A stretch of 64,000 nt of DNA from Methylosinus sp. Sm6. GTDB lineage: Bacteria; Pseudomonadota; Alphaproteobacteria; Rhizobiales; Beijerinckiaceae. Where the stretch lies: contig NZ_JAINDZ010000009.1 in assembly GCF_019802345.1 (NCBI RefSeq), forward strand, positions 81,796 to 145,795, read 5' to 3'. A program made the position numbers and the translations under genes. Of the stretch, positions 18,340 through 27,176 are shown piece by piece. How positions within the stretch are numbered: the stretch's first letter is position 1; the number at the start of each line of letters is the position of its first letter. The notes under the pieces were generated by a model, which did no database searches, was not told the DNA's origin, and saw only the letters and a program-made list of their open reading frames with translations.

Positions 18340-18903
18340 ATGTCGTCCTCTTGTCGTGCCGTTGTCATTCTCGCCGTCGCCGTCGCCGCCACAACTGCTT
18401 GAGCAGCCGAGCAAAGCTTCGGCGCCAATCCTCAATTCGGCATCAATCCTCTGACGAGCGGGGCGAGTGGAGGCTCCGACTCGCCCCAGGCCAATCCGGC
18501 TGCATCCGTCGCGCGCTCGGGAGTTGTCGCCGTCAGCCTCTCCGGCACGATCAAGTCAAACGTGCCGCCGGTAGCTTCGCGCAAGCTGTACTGTAGCTTA
18601 TCCATCCGCTCGACTGGAGCAAGCTACAATTCCCGCAATGCGTTCATTCCGGCCGTGATTTCCGGCAGCAACTTTGCCTGCTCGGCCAAGCTGGCTTACA
18701 AATGGCAGATCGAGCCGACTACGGAACGCCTCGCGGCGAGCGCCGCCGTCACTGCCGCCGACTCGTCGATCCCGATCTCGGACATGGTCCAGGCGAACAT
18801 CGGTTTCACAGGCAACTTCATCGGCTACAACTTCCCAAACACATCGCCCTTCCCCGCCAATAACGCGACGACGACACTGTCGGCCACCGGCCTCGTATTC
18901 TGA
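18340..18903 (+). pseudogene. Secreted-protein gene interrupted by in-frame TGA
   Basis: ATG at 18340 has GGAG seven bases upstream and opens a 20-residue signal peptide (MSSSCRAVVILAVAVAATTA). Codon 21 is TGA (18400-18402), after which the same frame stays open for 166 more codons to 18903. Read through, it gives A-x-A followed by AEQSFGANPQFGINP, so the stop replaces the -2 residue of an AXA signal-peptidase site. The mature part (about 165 residues) is Ser/Ala/Asn-rich, with LYCSLSI and NFACSAKLAYKW, and is unrecognised. A restart at GTG 18562 would give 113 residues without a signal. A recent nonsense mutation is most likely; sequencing error is possible. Confidence 0.75.
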
Positions 18904-19015
18904 CTTGCGGCGAAACCCGCCGGCGCTTTCCGCCTCGGCCTTCGAGGCAGAGCGACTTTTCCGCGCAGCGGCGCCCGCGCCAGCGCGGATCAAAAAACTG
19001 CAGAAGCGCGCTATA

Positions 19016-20341
19016 ATGCGACGCATGACCGCGCTCCCTCGTCTCTCCTCGCGCCGGCTCGGCGCGCTTCTCGCCCTGGCGGCGCTGCTCCTGTTGAGCG
19101 CCGCCGACGCCGCGCGCGCGCAGGATCCGTTCGGCGATTTGCTGCACGGCCTGTTCGGCGGCGGGCAGGCCCCGCGGCAGGCGCGTCGACCGCCGAGCGA
19201 CGAGAGCCCGCGCATGCGGCGCCTCGTGCCGCATCGCGAATATGGCGCCCCGGCCTATTGGCGCGGCCAGACGCGCTCCGCCAAAAAAGCCAAGCCTCAG
19301 CAGCCGACCGACCCCAACGCCCCGAGCTTTCAGGTCGTGGCGATCGGCGACACGCTCGGCCAGCAGCTCGCCGACGGGCTCGACGAAGCCTTCGCCGACC
19401 GTCCCGACGTGCGCATCCTCCATCGCGGCAAGGAGAGCTCGGGCCTCGTGCGCGATGATTTCTTCGACTGGCCGAAAGCCGTGCGCGAGCTGCTCGCGGG
19501 CGGCGAGAAGATCGACGTCGCGGTGGTCATGATCGGCAGCAACGACCGCCAGGCGATCCACGAAGGCGGACAGAGCTTCGAGCCGCTCTCGCCGCTCTGG
19601 CGCCAGCACTATGCCGCGCGCGTGGACGCCATCCGCGCCGCCTTCAAGGAGAAGAAGATTCCGCTCGTCTGGGTCGGCCTGCCGGTGACCAAGAACGAGC
19701 ATTTCTCGGCGGATATGGCCAAGCTCAACGATATTTATCGCGACCGCGCGACGCTCGACGGCGCGCCCTTCATCGACATCTGGGAGGCTTTCGCCGACGA
19801 GCGCAATCAATATCAGGCCTTCGGTCCCGACATCAACGGCCGCATCGTGAAGCTGCGCGCCGGCGACGGCGTGCATTTCACCGACGTCGGCGCGCGCAAG
19901 GTCGCGCATTTCGTCGAAGGCGAGATCAGGCACGCAATCGAGGCGATGCGCCAGCCGGCCCCGCCTCAGGCCGCGCCGGCGGCGCCGGAGGCGGCCGCGC
20001 CGGCGGGCGAAGCGGATACGCCTGCCGAAGGACCGCAGCAGGCCGCCGAACCCGCGCCGCAGATCGTCGCGCCCGGCGCGCCCATTCCGGTCGCGGCGCC
20101 GACCCTGCCCGACCGGCCGGCGATCGGCCCGATTCAGCCGCTGACGGCGACGGTCGCCGCCGAGGGCGAGCTCGCGCGGCGCAACCGGCCCGCCGCCCCG
20201 CCTGCAGACGCCCGCGGAGCCGCCGCCCGCGCCCTGGTCGATCACATTTATGTGGAAGGCGGCGACCAGCCGACCCATCCGGGCCGCGCCGATGATTTCG
20301 CCTGGCCGAAGCGCGCGCCGAACCAGGCGCAGCCGCATTGA
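19016..20341 (+). CDS. DUF459 SGNH/GDSL-hydrolase-like exported protein
   Basis: A 441-residue protein with a signal peptide (residues 1-36, ending ARAQ). A DUF459 SGNH-like domain lies at about 105-310, and a Pro/Ala-rich low-complexity tail follows. SGNH blocks: AIGDTLGQQL (block I, G111-D112-T113), MIGSND (block III, 173-177) and DGVHFTDVG (block V, D284, H287). The nucleophile serine of GDSL is threonine here, so activity as a normal SGNH esterase is doubtful. Related proteins act in the envelope. An alternative start lies at 19025; neither has a strong ribosome site. It is followed on the same strand by an L,D-transpeptidase, 206 bases away. Confidence 0.82.
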   Translation: MRRMTALPRLSSRRLGALLALAALLLLSAADAARAQDPFGDLLHGLFGGGQAPRQARRPPSDESPRMRRLVPHREYGAPAYWRGQTRSAKKAKPQQPTDPNAPSFQVVAIGDTLGQQLADGLDEAFADRPDVRILHRGKESSGLVRDDFFDWPKAVRELLAGGEKIDVAVVMIGSNDRQAIHEGGQSFEPLSPLWRQHYAARVDAIRAAFKEKKIPLVWVGLPVTKNEHFSADMAKLNDIYRDRATLDGAPFIDIWEAFADERNQYQAFGPDINGRIVKLRAGDGVHFTDVGARKVAHFVEGEIRHAIEAMRQPAPPQAAPAAPEAAAPAGEADTPAEGPQQAAEPAPQIVAPGAPIPVAAPTLPDRPAIGPIQPLTATVAAEGELARRNRPAAPPADARGAAARALVDHIYVEGGDQPTHPGRADDFAWPKRAPNQAQPH

Positions 20342-20547
20342 GCGCGGGCCTGCCGACTTGCTTCGGACAGGGTGACGTCCGCCGTGCGGGCAATGAGGAT
20401 TTTCGTCAAATCGCCGCATCCTCATAAAGCGCGGATTCGAGCTGCCCGCGAGGAATGCCGAGACGTCGCCCTCCGGCGCGGAACGCCGGCGGGCCAGCCG
20501 CATTTTTCTCCCGCATTGCCAACCCTCGGCTATGTAAGGAGAATATC

Positions 20548-21156
20548 ATGGCCCATTGTTTGCGCGCGGGGGCGGCCGCCCTCGTTCTCGCGCTTTGTGG
20601 CGCGGGCTCCTCCGCGCAGGCGTTCGAAAATCCGCTGGCGCTGCTCTTCGGCGGCGGCGGCTCCCGCGTCTCGTATGGCGACGCGCATCTTTCCGGCGAT
20701 TACGGCTCCGGGACGCGGTCGGTGGTCGAGGATCCGACGCGCAGCCGTCCGGGAACCATCACCGTCGACACGCGCAACCGCTATCTCTATCTGTCGATGA
20801 ACGACGGACACGCCATCCGCTATGGCGTCGGCGTCGGGCGCCCGGGCTTCACCTGGCGCGGCCACACCCATATCGGCCGCAAGGAATCCTGGCCGAACTG
20901 GACGCCGCCCTCCGCCATGCTGCGGCGCCGGCCGGATCTGCCGCGTCATATGGTCGGCGGCGCCAATAATCCGCTCGGCGCGCGCGCCATGTATCTCTAC
21001 TCGGGCAAGCGCGACACCATGTTCCGCATCCATGGCTCGAACGAGCCCTGGACGATCGGCCAGGGCGTGTCCTCTGGCTGCATCCGCATGATGAACGGCG
21101 ACGTGACCGATCTCTATAATCGCGTGAAGGTCGGAACGAACGTCAACGTTCTGTGA
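20548..21156 (+). CDS. L,D-transpeptidase (YkuD family)
   Basis: A 202-residue exported enzyme. It has a signal peptide (residues 1-26, ending SSAQAF), then a YkuD domain that makes 3-3 cross-links in peptidoglycan or attaches proteins to it. The catalytic motif is complete: HGSNEPWTIGQGVSSGCIRM, with the nucleophile cysteine in SSGCIRM and the upstream histidine. ITVDTRNRYLYLSMNDG is the usual start of the domain. AAGGAGAA precedes the ATG. The window holds a second member at 42323-42886. Confidence 0.93.
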   Translation: MAHCLRAGAAALVLALCGAGSSAQAFENPLALLFGGGGSRVSYGDAHLSGDYGSGTRSVVEDPTRSRPGTITVDTRNRYLYLSMNDGHAIRYGVGVGRPGFTWRGHTHIGRKESWPNWTPPSAMLRRRPDLPRHMVGGANNPLGARAMYLYSGKRDTMFRIHGSNEPWTIGQGVSSGCIRMMNGDVTDLYNRVKVGTNVNVL

Positions 21157-21204
21157 GCGAGCGCGATCGGGCGGCGGCCGGCTCGCCGTCGCCGCCCGCC
21201 TTCG

Positions 21205-21405
21205 TCAACCCACGCAGTATATACTGGTCGTCGTCGTCATGGCGATCTCCAGGACGACCCACGCGCCGATCAGAATCCAAGCCAGGCGCTGCTTCTTCTG
21301 CCCATAGAGATAGGCGCCTGCGAGCGGCAGGGTCAACAGCACATAGGGAAGGGTCGAGTTTCCGATATTCTCGCAGTACCAGATTGCCGTCGGCATGTTG
21401 ACCAT
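21205..21405 (-). CDS. Small two-helix membrane protein coupled to gltD
   Basis: A 66-residue protein whose ATG overlaps the gltD stop as TGATG, with GAGG just upstream inside the gltD end: a classic translational-coupling arrangement. Two hydrophobic stretches are seen, about residues 16-34 (STLPYVLLTLPLAGAYLY) and 41-56 (LAWILIGAWVVLEIAM), joined by the basic turn GQKKQR; the N-terminus carries a cysteine and the C-terminus ends SIYCVG. I do not recognise the family. It is small and easily missed, because the longest open frame containing it begins far inside gltD. Confidence 0.65.
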   Translation of the reverse strand: MVNMPTAIWYCENIGNSTLPYVLLTLPLAGAYLYGQKKQRLAWILIGAWVVLEIAMTTTTSIYCVG

Positions 21406-22823
21406 CACCTCGGTAGGTTGGTGTCGCCCATCAGAAAAGCGTCGACCGCGGCCGCGCATTGCCGGCCTTCGCGGATCGCCCAGACGACGAGCGACTGTCC
21501 ACGCCGCATATCTCCGCACGCGAACAGTTTTTCGCGCGACGCCGAATAGGTGTTCGTGTCCGCCGCGACATTGCCGCGCCCGTCGAGCGCGACGCCGAGC
21601 GTCTCCAGCAGCCCCTCGCGCACCGGCGAGACGAAGCCCATGGCGAGCAGCACCAGATCGGCGGGGAGCGTGAAGGCGCTGCCGACGATAGGCTGCATCT
21701 TGGCGTCGACGCGCTCGCAGCGCAAACCGGTCACCACGCCGTCGCGACCGATGAACTCGCGCGTCATCACCGCGAAATCGCGCGCCGAGCCCTCCTCGTG
21801 CGAGGATGAGGTGCGCATCTTCAGCGGCCAGTCCGGCCAGGTGACGAGCTTGTTCTCCTTCTCGGGCGGACGCGGCATGATCTCGAGCTGCGTCACCGAC
21901 AGAGCGCCCTGGCGCACCGACGTGCCGATGCAATCCGAGCCGGTGTCGCCGCCGCCGATGACGACGACATGCTTGCCCGAGGCGAGAATGGGTTCATTGG
22001 TCGCGAGCGGCTCGCCGGAGACGCGGCGGTTCTGCTGCGGCAGGAAATCCATGGCGAAATGCACGCCGCGCAGCTCGCGGCCGCGAATCGGCAGATCGCG
22101 CGGCTGCTCGGCGCCGCCGGCGAGAACGACCGCGTCATGCGTCGCGACCAGCTCGTCCGCGGCGAAATCGACGCCGACATGCACGCCATAGTGGAAGACG
22201 ACGCCCTCGGCCTCCATCTGCGCGACGCGGCGGTCGATCAGCTGCTTCTCCATCTTGAAATCGGGAATGCCGTAGCGCAGCAGGCCGCCCGCCTTGGCGT
22301 GCTTCTCATAGACATGCGCCTCATGACCGGCGCGCGCGAGCTGCTGCGCCGCCGCGAGGCCGGCGGGACCGGAGCCGACGATGGCGATGCGCTTGCCGGT
22401 CTTGCGCTTCGGCGGCTCGGGCGTGACCCAGCCCGCCTCGAAGCCGCGGTCGACGATCGCGCATTCGATGGTTTTGATGGTGACCGGCTGATCGATGAGA
22501 TTCAGCGTGCAGGAGGCCTCGCAGGGCGCGGGGCAGACGCGGCCAGTGAATTCGGGAAAATTATTGGTCGAGTGCAGATTGGCGAGCGCCCGGCGCCAGT
22601 CGCCGTGATAGACGAGGTCGTTCCAGTCCGGGATCTGATTATTGACCGGGCAGCCATTGTGGCAGAACGGAATGCCGCAATCCATGCAGCGCGCGGCCTG
22701 GTTGCGCGTCGCCTCTTCCGAAAGCGCGATGACGAATTCGTCGTAATGGCGGATGCGGTCGGCGGCCGGCTTATACTTGCGGTCCTGCCGGTCGATCTCG
22801 AGAAAACCCGTCACCTTGCCCAT
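21405..22823 (-). CDS. gltD: Glutamate synthase, NADPH small subunit (GltD family)
   Basis: A 472-residue flavoprotein that takes electrons from NADPH and passes them through FAD and iron-sulfur clusters. In GOGAT it feeds the large subunit that makes glutamate from glutamine and 2-oxoglutarate. Visible: N-terminal cluster cysteines ([17 protein letters not shown] and CPAPCEASC), the FAD motif [19 protein letters not shown], the NADPH motif [14 protein letters not shown], and the C-terminal [25 protein letters not shown] at 22823 gives the conserved MGKVTGFLE start. gltB is not next to it: the upstream neighbour is ilvE, so either gltB is elsewhere or this is a stand-alone GltD-like oxidoreductase. 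Confidence 0.9.
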   Translation of the reverse strand: MGKVTGFLEIDRQDRKYKPAADRIRHYDEFVIALSEEATRNQAARCMDCGIPFCHNGCPVNNQIPDWNDLVYHGDWRRALANLHSTNNFPEFTGRVCPAPCEASCTLNLIDQPVTIKTIECAIVDRGFEAGWVTPEPPKRKTGKRIAIVGSGPAGLAAAQQLARAGHEAHVYEKHAKAGGLLRYGIPDFKMEKQLIDRRVAQMEAEGVVFHYGVHVGVDFAADELVATHDAVVLAGGAEQPRDLPIRGRELRGVHFAMDFLPQQNRRVSGEPLATNEPILASGKHVVVIGGGDTGSDCIGTSVRQGALSVTQLEIMPRPPEKENKLVTWPDWPLKMRTSSSHEEGSARDFAVMTREFIGRDGVVTGLRCERVDAKMQPIVGSAFTLPADLVLLAMGFVSPVREGLLETLGVALDGRGNVAADTNTYSASREKLFACGDMRRGQSLVVWAIREGRQCAAAVDAFLMGDTNLPR

Positions 22824-22930
22824 ATCGTCGCCAACCTTGCGGCCGAGGCCGCTCGCTCGCGAGCGTCGCGAGACGCTCCACCCTCTATCCAATTCCTAAC
22901 ATGAAGCCGGAAGCCGCACGACGGCAAATT

Positions 22931-23818
22931 CTACGCCGCGCTCGCCTTCGGAACCACCTCGCGCGCATAATCCTCGACCATCTGCCGCGACAGCGCGCCG
23001 GGCGTGAAGCGATAGGGCCCCGCTTCGGCGACCGGAGTCACCTCGGCGCCGGTGCCGCAGATGAAGCACTCGCTGAACTCGGGCAGCTCCTCCGGCATGA
23101 TGCGCCGCTCGACCACCTCGATCCCGCGGCGCTGCGCGAGATCGATCACCGTGCGGCGGGTGATGCCGTCGAGGAAGCAGTCGGCGATCGGCGTGTGCAG
23201 CACGCCCTCCTTGACGAAGAACACATTGGCGCCGGTGCATTCGGCGACGCGGCCCTGCCAGTCCAGCATCAGCGCATCGGCATAGCCGCGCCGCTCGGCC
23301 CGATGCTTGGAGATGGTGCAGATCATGTAGAGGCCGGCTGCCTTGGCCAGCGAGGGCGCGGTCTGCGGATCGGGACGGCGATAGTCCGCGATGTCGAGGC
23401 GAATGCCTTTCATCTTGGTCTCGACGTCGAACATGCTCGGCCAGTCCCACACCGCGATCGCCACATGAATGGTCGAGTTCTGCGCCGCGACGGCCATCAT
23501 CTCGCTGCCGCGCCAGGCCACGGGACGGACATAGCAGCTCGAAAAGCCGTTGATGTCGACGACGGCCTTCTTGGCCGCGTCGAGCTCGGCGACGCTGTAG
23601 GGAATTTCGAAATCGAGAATCTGCGCCGAGCGGCGGAAGCGCTCGGAATGCTCGGTCGACTTGAAGATCACGCCGCCATAGGCGCGCTCGCCCTCGAACA
23701 CGCTGGAGCCATAGTGCAGGCCGTGCGAGAGCACATGCAGCTTGGCGTCGCGCCAGGGGAGAAGCGCCCCATCATACCATATGTGGCCGTCGCGCTGATC
23801 GAAGGGCAGGACCGACAT
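22931..23818 (-). CDS. ilvE: Branched-chain amino acid aminotransferase
   Basis: PLP class IV aminotransferase exchanging amino groups between Leu/Ile/Val keto acids and glutamate. At 295 residues it is the usual length. Seen: HVLSHGLHYGSSVFEGERAY at the N-terminus, the PLP lysine in CTISKHRAERRGYADALMLD, AECTGANVFFVKEG, and FLDGITRRTVIDLA. GGAGA lies six bases before the ATG at 23818; the upstream extension in the longest frame is rejected. It is followed 107 bases later by gltD on the same strand and is divergent from the MarR regulator gene. Confidence 0.93.
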   Translation of the reverse strand: MSVLPFDQRDGHIWYDGALLPWRDAKLHVLSHGLHYGSSVFEGERAYGGVIFKSTEHSERFRRSAQILDFEIPYSVAELDAAKKAVVDINGFSSCYVRPVAWRGSEMMAVAAQNSTIHVAIAVWDWPSMFDVETKMKGIRLDIADYRRPDPQTAPSLAKAAGLYMICTISKHRAERRGYADALMLDWQGRVAECTGANVFFVKEGVLHTPIADCFLDGITRRTVIDLAQRRGIEVVERRIMPEELPEFSECFICGTGAEVTPVAEAGPYRFTPGALSRQMVEDYAREVVPKASAA

Positions 23819-24020
23819 TGGAGTCTCCGCTGGGCTATGATCGCCACTCTGTCCAAGACCACTAGCCACGCGCCAGAAATATGTCAATATAGCTGACGTA
23901 AGAGCGATGACGCGCCATGTCGTCGAAGGGCGTCGCGGAATGAGCAAGCCTATGTTTCTCGACTCGCTTTTTCATCCTTTCGAAGCTTCTGCGCCGCTCT
24001 CGAAAGCAAGGGCGTGTTCC

Positions 24021-24037
24021 TCTCCCATAGGGAGAGA
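24021..24037. repeat. Small palindrome CTCTCCC-ATA-GGGAGAG
   Basis: Perfect 7-base arms around ATA in the spacer between ilvE and the MarR gene. It resembles the outer arms of the nested repeat at 14011-14295. Its position is also compatible with an operator for the adjacent regulator. Confidence 0.5.
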
Positions 24038-24067
24038 GCAGCCGGCGGACATAGCGCGGGCGCGAAT

Positions 24068-24625
24068 GTGAAGACGATCGTCGAACGCAAGCTCGTCAAG
24101 GGAGCGGCGGCTCCGCCAGCGGCGGGCCGCGCTCAGACGGAGGTCCAGAACGAGCCGATGGTCGATTTCATCGAGCTGTTCTTCTTCGCCTATCGCGACT
24201 TCGTCGGCGACGCCGACCGTCTCCTCGAAAATTACGGCTTCGGCCGCGCGCATCACCGGGTGCTGCATTTCGTCAGCCGCAGGCCGGGACTTCCCATCGC
24301 CGCCCTGCTCGACATCCTGAAGATCACCAAGCAAAGCCTCAACCGCGTGCTGAAGCAATTGCTCGACGCCGGCTTCGTCGAGGCGCGGCCCGGCGCCATC
24401 GACCGGCGCCAGCGGCTCCTGTTCGCGACTGCGAACGGCGCGCGGCTGGCGCAGGAGCTCGCCGCGCTCCAATCGGAGCGGTTCCGCCGCGTGTTCGGCG
24501 AGCTGCCGCCGGACGCGCAGGACGCGGCCGCCGATTTTCTGCTGGCGATGGTCAATTCCTCGGACCGCGAGCGGGTGCGCGCGCATCTCTCGCCGCGCCG
24601 CCGGCGGCGGGACGAGATCGCATGA
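24068..24625 (+). CDS. petP: MarR-family regulator, PetP-like
   Basis: Winged-helix transcription regulator of about 185 residues. The conserved core FIELFFFAYRDFVGDADRLL and FGRAHHRVLHFVSRRPGL is followed by the recognition region ILKITKQSLNRVLKQLLDAGFVEARPG and the wing DRRQRLLFATANGARL. This sequence type, directly followed by an OmpR-type response regulator, matches the petP-petR pair known from Rhodobacter; the symbol rests on that resemblance. The start is uncertain: GTG 24068 is chosen because homologues have a short N-terminal extension; GTG 24014 and ATG 24158 are alternatives. It overlaps the next gene by four bases. Confidence 0.8.
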   Translation: MKTIVERKLVKGAAAPPAAGRAQTEVQNEPMVDFIELFFFAYRDFVGDADRLLENYGFGRAHHRVLHFVSRRPGLPIAALLDILKITKQSLNRVLKQLLDAGFVEARPGAIDRRQRLLFATANGARLAQELAALQSERFRRVFGELPPDAQDAAADFLLAMVNSSDRERVRAHLSPRRRRRDEIA

Positions 24626-25404
24626 GCGTCGCCGCTGCAGCTGCGCCGCCTGAGGATCGCGCGCGGCGGCATATTCTCGTCGTCGACGACGACAAGCGCA
24701 TCCGCACCCTGCTCACCCGCTATCTCCTCGCCGAAGGCTATCTGGTCAGCGCCGCCGCCGACGCCGCCGAAGCCATGGCGCGGCTCGCCGACATGGCCTT
24801 CGACCTCATCGTGCTCGATGTGATGATGCCGGGCGAGAGCGGGATCGACTTCGCGCGCCGGCTGCGGCGGGAGCCCGAACCGCTGCGCTCCGCGCCGATC
24901 CTGATGCTGACCGCGCTCGGAGAGACGCGCGACCGGATCGAAGGGCTGGAGGCCGGCGTCGACGATTATCTCGCCAAGCCGTTCGAGCCGCGCGAATTGT
25001 CGCTGCGCGTTGCCGGCATATTGCGGCGGACGATCCGCTCCGACCGGCCGCGCGGCGTGACGGCGGTGCGCTTCGGCGCCTTTTTCTTCGACCTCGAAAA
25101 GGGCCGATTGCTGGAGCATAACCGCATCGTCCATCTGACGACACGCGAAAGCGAGATGCTGACCGCGCTTTCGCTCGAAGCGGGCGCGATCCTGCCACGG
25201 CGACGGTTGGCGCAGCGCGCGGTCGATGGCAAGATCGAGTCCGCGGGCGAGCGCAGCGTCGATGTCGAGATCGCGCGGCTGCGCCGCAAGATCGAGCGCG
25301 ACGAGGGCGGCCCGCGCCATCTGCAGACGATCCGCGGCCGCGGCTATCGGCTATGGGTCGACGAGATGATCGGCGAGGACGAGGAAAACGGAAGCACGCC
25401 ATGA
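24622..25404 (+). CDS. petR: OmpR-family response regulator, PetR-like
   Basis: A 260-residue two-component regulator. Receiver domain at about 17-135: acidic pocket VDDD (21-24), phospho-acceptor D66 in VLDVMMPGESG, and the lysine in YLAKPFEPREL. The C-terminal winged helix (about 150-250) shows LTTRESEMLTAL and the recognition helix RSVDVEIARLRRKIE, ending RGRGYRLWV. ATGA overlaps on both sides bind it to the MarR gene and the histidine kinase gene in one operon. The phosphodonor is presumably that kinase. Confidence 0.92.
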   Translation: MSVAAAAAPPEDRARRHILVVDDDKRIRTLLTRYLLAEGYLVSAAADAAEAMARLADMAFDLIVLDVMMPGESGIDFARRLRREPEPLRSAPILMLTALGETRDRIEGLEAGVDDYLAKPFEPRELSLRVAGILRRTIRSDRPRGVTAVRFGAFFFDLEKGRLLEHNRIVHLTTRESEMLTALSLEAGAILPRRRLAQRAVDGKIESAGERSVDVEIARLRRKIERDEGGPRHLQTIRGRGYRLWVDEMIGEDEENGSTP

Positions 25405-26768
25405 CCTTAGCTCTTCCCGCTCCGCTCGACGCGCCGCGCCGCCTGTGGCGCGGCTTCGCCGGCTGGCTGCATGAGCGCATGCCCAAAGGGCTGTACGCCC
25501 GCTCGCTGCTGATCGTGATCTTGCCGATCGTGCTGCTGCAATCGGCCGTGGCCTATTTCTTCATGGAACGCCATTGGCAGGCGGTGACCTCGCGTCTCTC
25601 CGCCGCCGTGGCGCGCGACGTCGCCGCGCTCGTCGATCTCTACGACGTCGTGCCGGAGGCGACGCGACGGGAGACGCTGCAGCGCATCGCCGGCATGGAT
25701 CTCAACGTCGAGCTGCATTTCCTACCCGAGGAGCCGCTGCCGCCGACGACCGGCAAGCCGTTCTTTTCGCTGCTCGACCACACGCTCTCACGCGAATTGT
25801 CGCGGCGCATCTCCCGCCCCTTCTGGATCGACACGGTCGGGCGCTCGCATGTGGTCGAGATTCGCGTCGGCCTCCCGGATGCGACGATGCGGATTCTCGC
25901 CAGCCGCACTTACGCCTATGCCTCGAATTCGGAGATTTTCTTCATCTGGACGGTGATCGCCTCGCTCGTCATCATCGCTATCGCCACTTCGTTTCTGCGC
26001 AATCAGATCCGTCCGATCCTGCGGCTGGCGCGGGCGGCGGAGGAATTCGGCAAGGGTCGCGAGGTGGACTTCAGCCCGCGCGGCGCGCGCGAGGTGCGCC
26101 AGGCCGGCGCCGCCTTCCTCGAGATGAAGCGCCGGGTCGAGCGCGCCATGGAACAGCGCAAGACCATGCTGAACGGCGTCTCGCATGATCTGCGCACCAT
26201 CATCACCCGCTTCAAGCTGTCGCTGGCGCTGATCGGCGAATCCCCCGAATCGGCCGAAATGAAGAAGGACGTCGCCGAGATGGAGCGCATGGTGGAGGGC
26301 TATCTCGCCTTCGCCCGCGGCGACGCCGGCGAGACGACGGAGATGGTCGACGTCGCCGCTCTGCTCGAGGAGATAAAGGGCGAATCGCAGCGGCTCGGGC
26401 TCGAGGCCGAGGCGCGCTTCTCCGGCCGTCCGCGAGCGGCGGTGCGGCCCGCGGCCTTCCGCCGCTGCCTCGCCAATCTCGTCGGCAACGCCCAGCGCTA
26501 CGGCAAGCGCATCGCCCTCTCCGGCGTGAACGACGGCGTGCGCCTCGTCGTCCATATCGACGACGACGGACCCGGCATTCCCGAGGACAAGCGCGAGGAC
26601 GCCTTCCGGCCGTTTTATCGGCTGGACGAATCACGCAATCAGGACGAGAGCCATTCGGGCCTCGGCCTCGCCATCGCGCGGGACATCGCCTATGCGCATG
26701 GCGGCGCGGTGAAGCTCGCCGAGTCGCCGCTCGGCGGCTTGCGCGCGACGGTTTCCCTGCCGGTGTGA
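25401..26768 (+). CDS. EnvZ-like sensor histidine kinase
   Basis: A 455-residue inner-membrane sensor kinase. TM1 is at about 34-54 and TM2 at 179-199, with a periplasmic domain of about 120 residues between them. HAMP (about 200-252) and the phosphorylated histidine H262 in NGVSHDLRTIITRFK follow; the usual proline after HDLRT is isoleucine. The catalytic ATPase domain has LVGNAQRYG (N box), DDDGPGIPED (G1) and SHSGLGLAIARDIAYAHGG (G2). It overlaps the response regulator stop by four bases. The signal is unknown; this operon layout is common in the order and regulates envelope or respiratory genes. Confidence 0.92.
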   Translation: MTLALPAPLDAPRRLWRGFAGWLHERMPKGLYARSLLIVILPIVLLQSAVAYFFMERHWQAVTSRLSAAVARDVAALVDLYDVVPEATRRETLQRIAGMDLNVELHFLPEEPLPPTTGKPFFSLLDHTLSRELSRRISRPFWIDTVGRSHVVEIRVGLPDATMRILASRTYAYASNSEIFFIWTVIASLVIIAIATSFLRNQIRPILRLARAAEEFGKGREVDFSPRGAREVRQAGAAFLEMKRRVERAMEQRKTMLNGVSHDLRTIITRFKLSLALIGESPESAEMKKDVAEMERMVEGYLAFARGDAGETTEMVDVAALLEEIKGESQRLGLEAEARFSGRPRAAVRPAAFRRCLANLVGNAQRYGKRIALSGVNDGVRLVVHIDDDGPGIPEDKREDAFRPFYRLDESRNQDESHSGLGLAIARDIAYAHGGAVKLAESPLGGLRATVSLPV

Positions 26769-26787
26769 GCGCGTCCGGTCATCCGCC

Positions 26788-26830
26788 CTCACCCCGAGAA
26801 GCCCGCGCAGCGGGCGTCTCGAAGGGGCGT
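26788..26830. repeat. Palindromic intergenic repeat, second family, copy 1
   Basis: A TCACCCCGAGAAG arm, the hairpin CCCGCgcaGCGGG and the closing GTCTCGAAGGGGCG make a Rhizobiales-type palindrome. A related copy with the same CCCGCGAAGCGGGCGT core lies at 63928-63978. Confidence 0.6.
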
Positions 26831-26903
26831 CCGCAGCGCCTACTGAAGCATCCTTCGAGGCGATGCGCTTGCCGCGCGGCGCGGCGATCGAAGGCGAGCC
26901 GCG

Positions 26904-27116
26904 TCACGACTCCGGCGGACAGGGAATCTCTCGCGTCACGCCTTCGAGAAAAGCCTTCATTCCCGCATTGGCGCGCAGGGGGCTCGGCTTCTTGTTCGCC
27001 TCGAAGGTCAGAAAGGTGACGATGCCGCGCGGATTTATGGCGATCACCTTGTATCGCTCCGATCCGCCCGTCGCATAGCATTTGCCCTCTTTGATGTCCT
27101 CGGCCGTCAGAGCCAT
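26904..27116 (-). CDS. Hypothetical protein, 70 aa
   Basis: A small protein of unknown function. AAAGGAGA lies eight bases before the ATG at 27116, which supports it as a real gene. The sequence has a short N-terminal helix (LTAEDIKEGKCY), then strand-like stretches (RYKVIAINPRGIVTFLTFEA) suggestive of a small beta fold, and a C-terminal TREIPCPPES. No signal or membrane segment. It lies 60 bases past the esterase stop on the same strand as the esterase. Confidence 0.7.
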   Translation of the reverse strand: MALTAEDIKEGKCYATGGSERYKVIAINPRGIVTFLTFEANKKPSPLRANAGMKAFLEGVTREIPCPPES

Positions 27117-27176
27117 GATCGGTTCTCCTTTCGCGTTCGACGCTCGACGCCGTTCCGCAAGAGCCGTGCCGAAAGC

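Noticed and set aside
18400..18402. TGA as a selenocysteine codon
   Set aside because: It sits at the signal-peptidase site, not in a redox motif, and no selenoprotein genes or convincing downstream hairpin were seen. Nonsense mutation is simpler.
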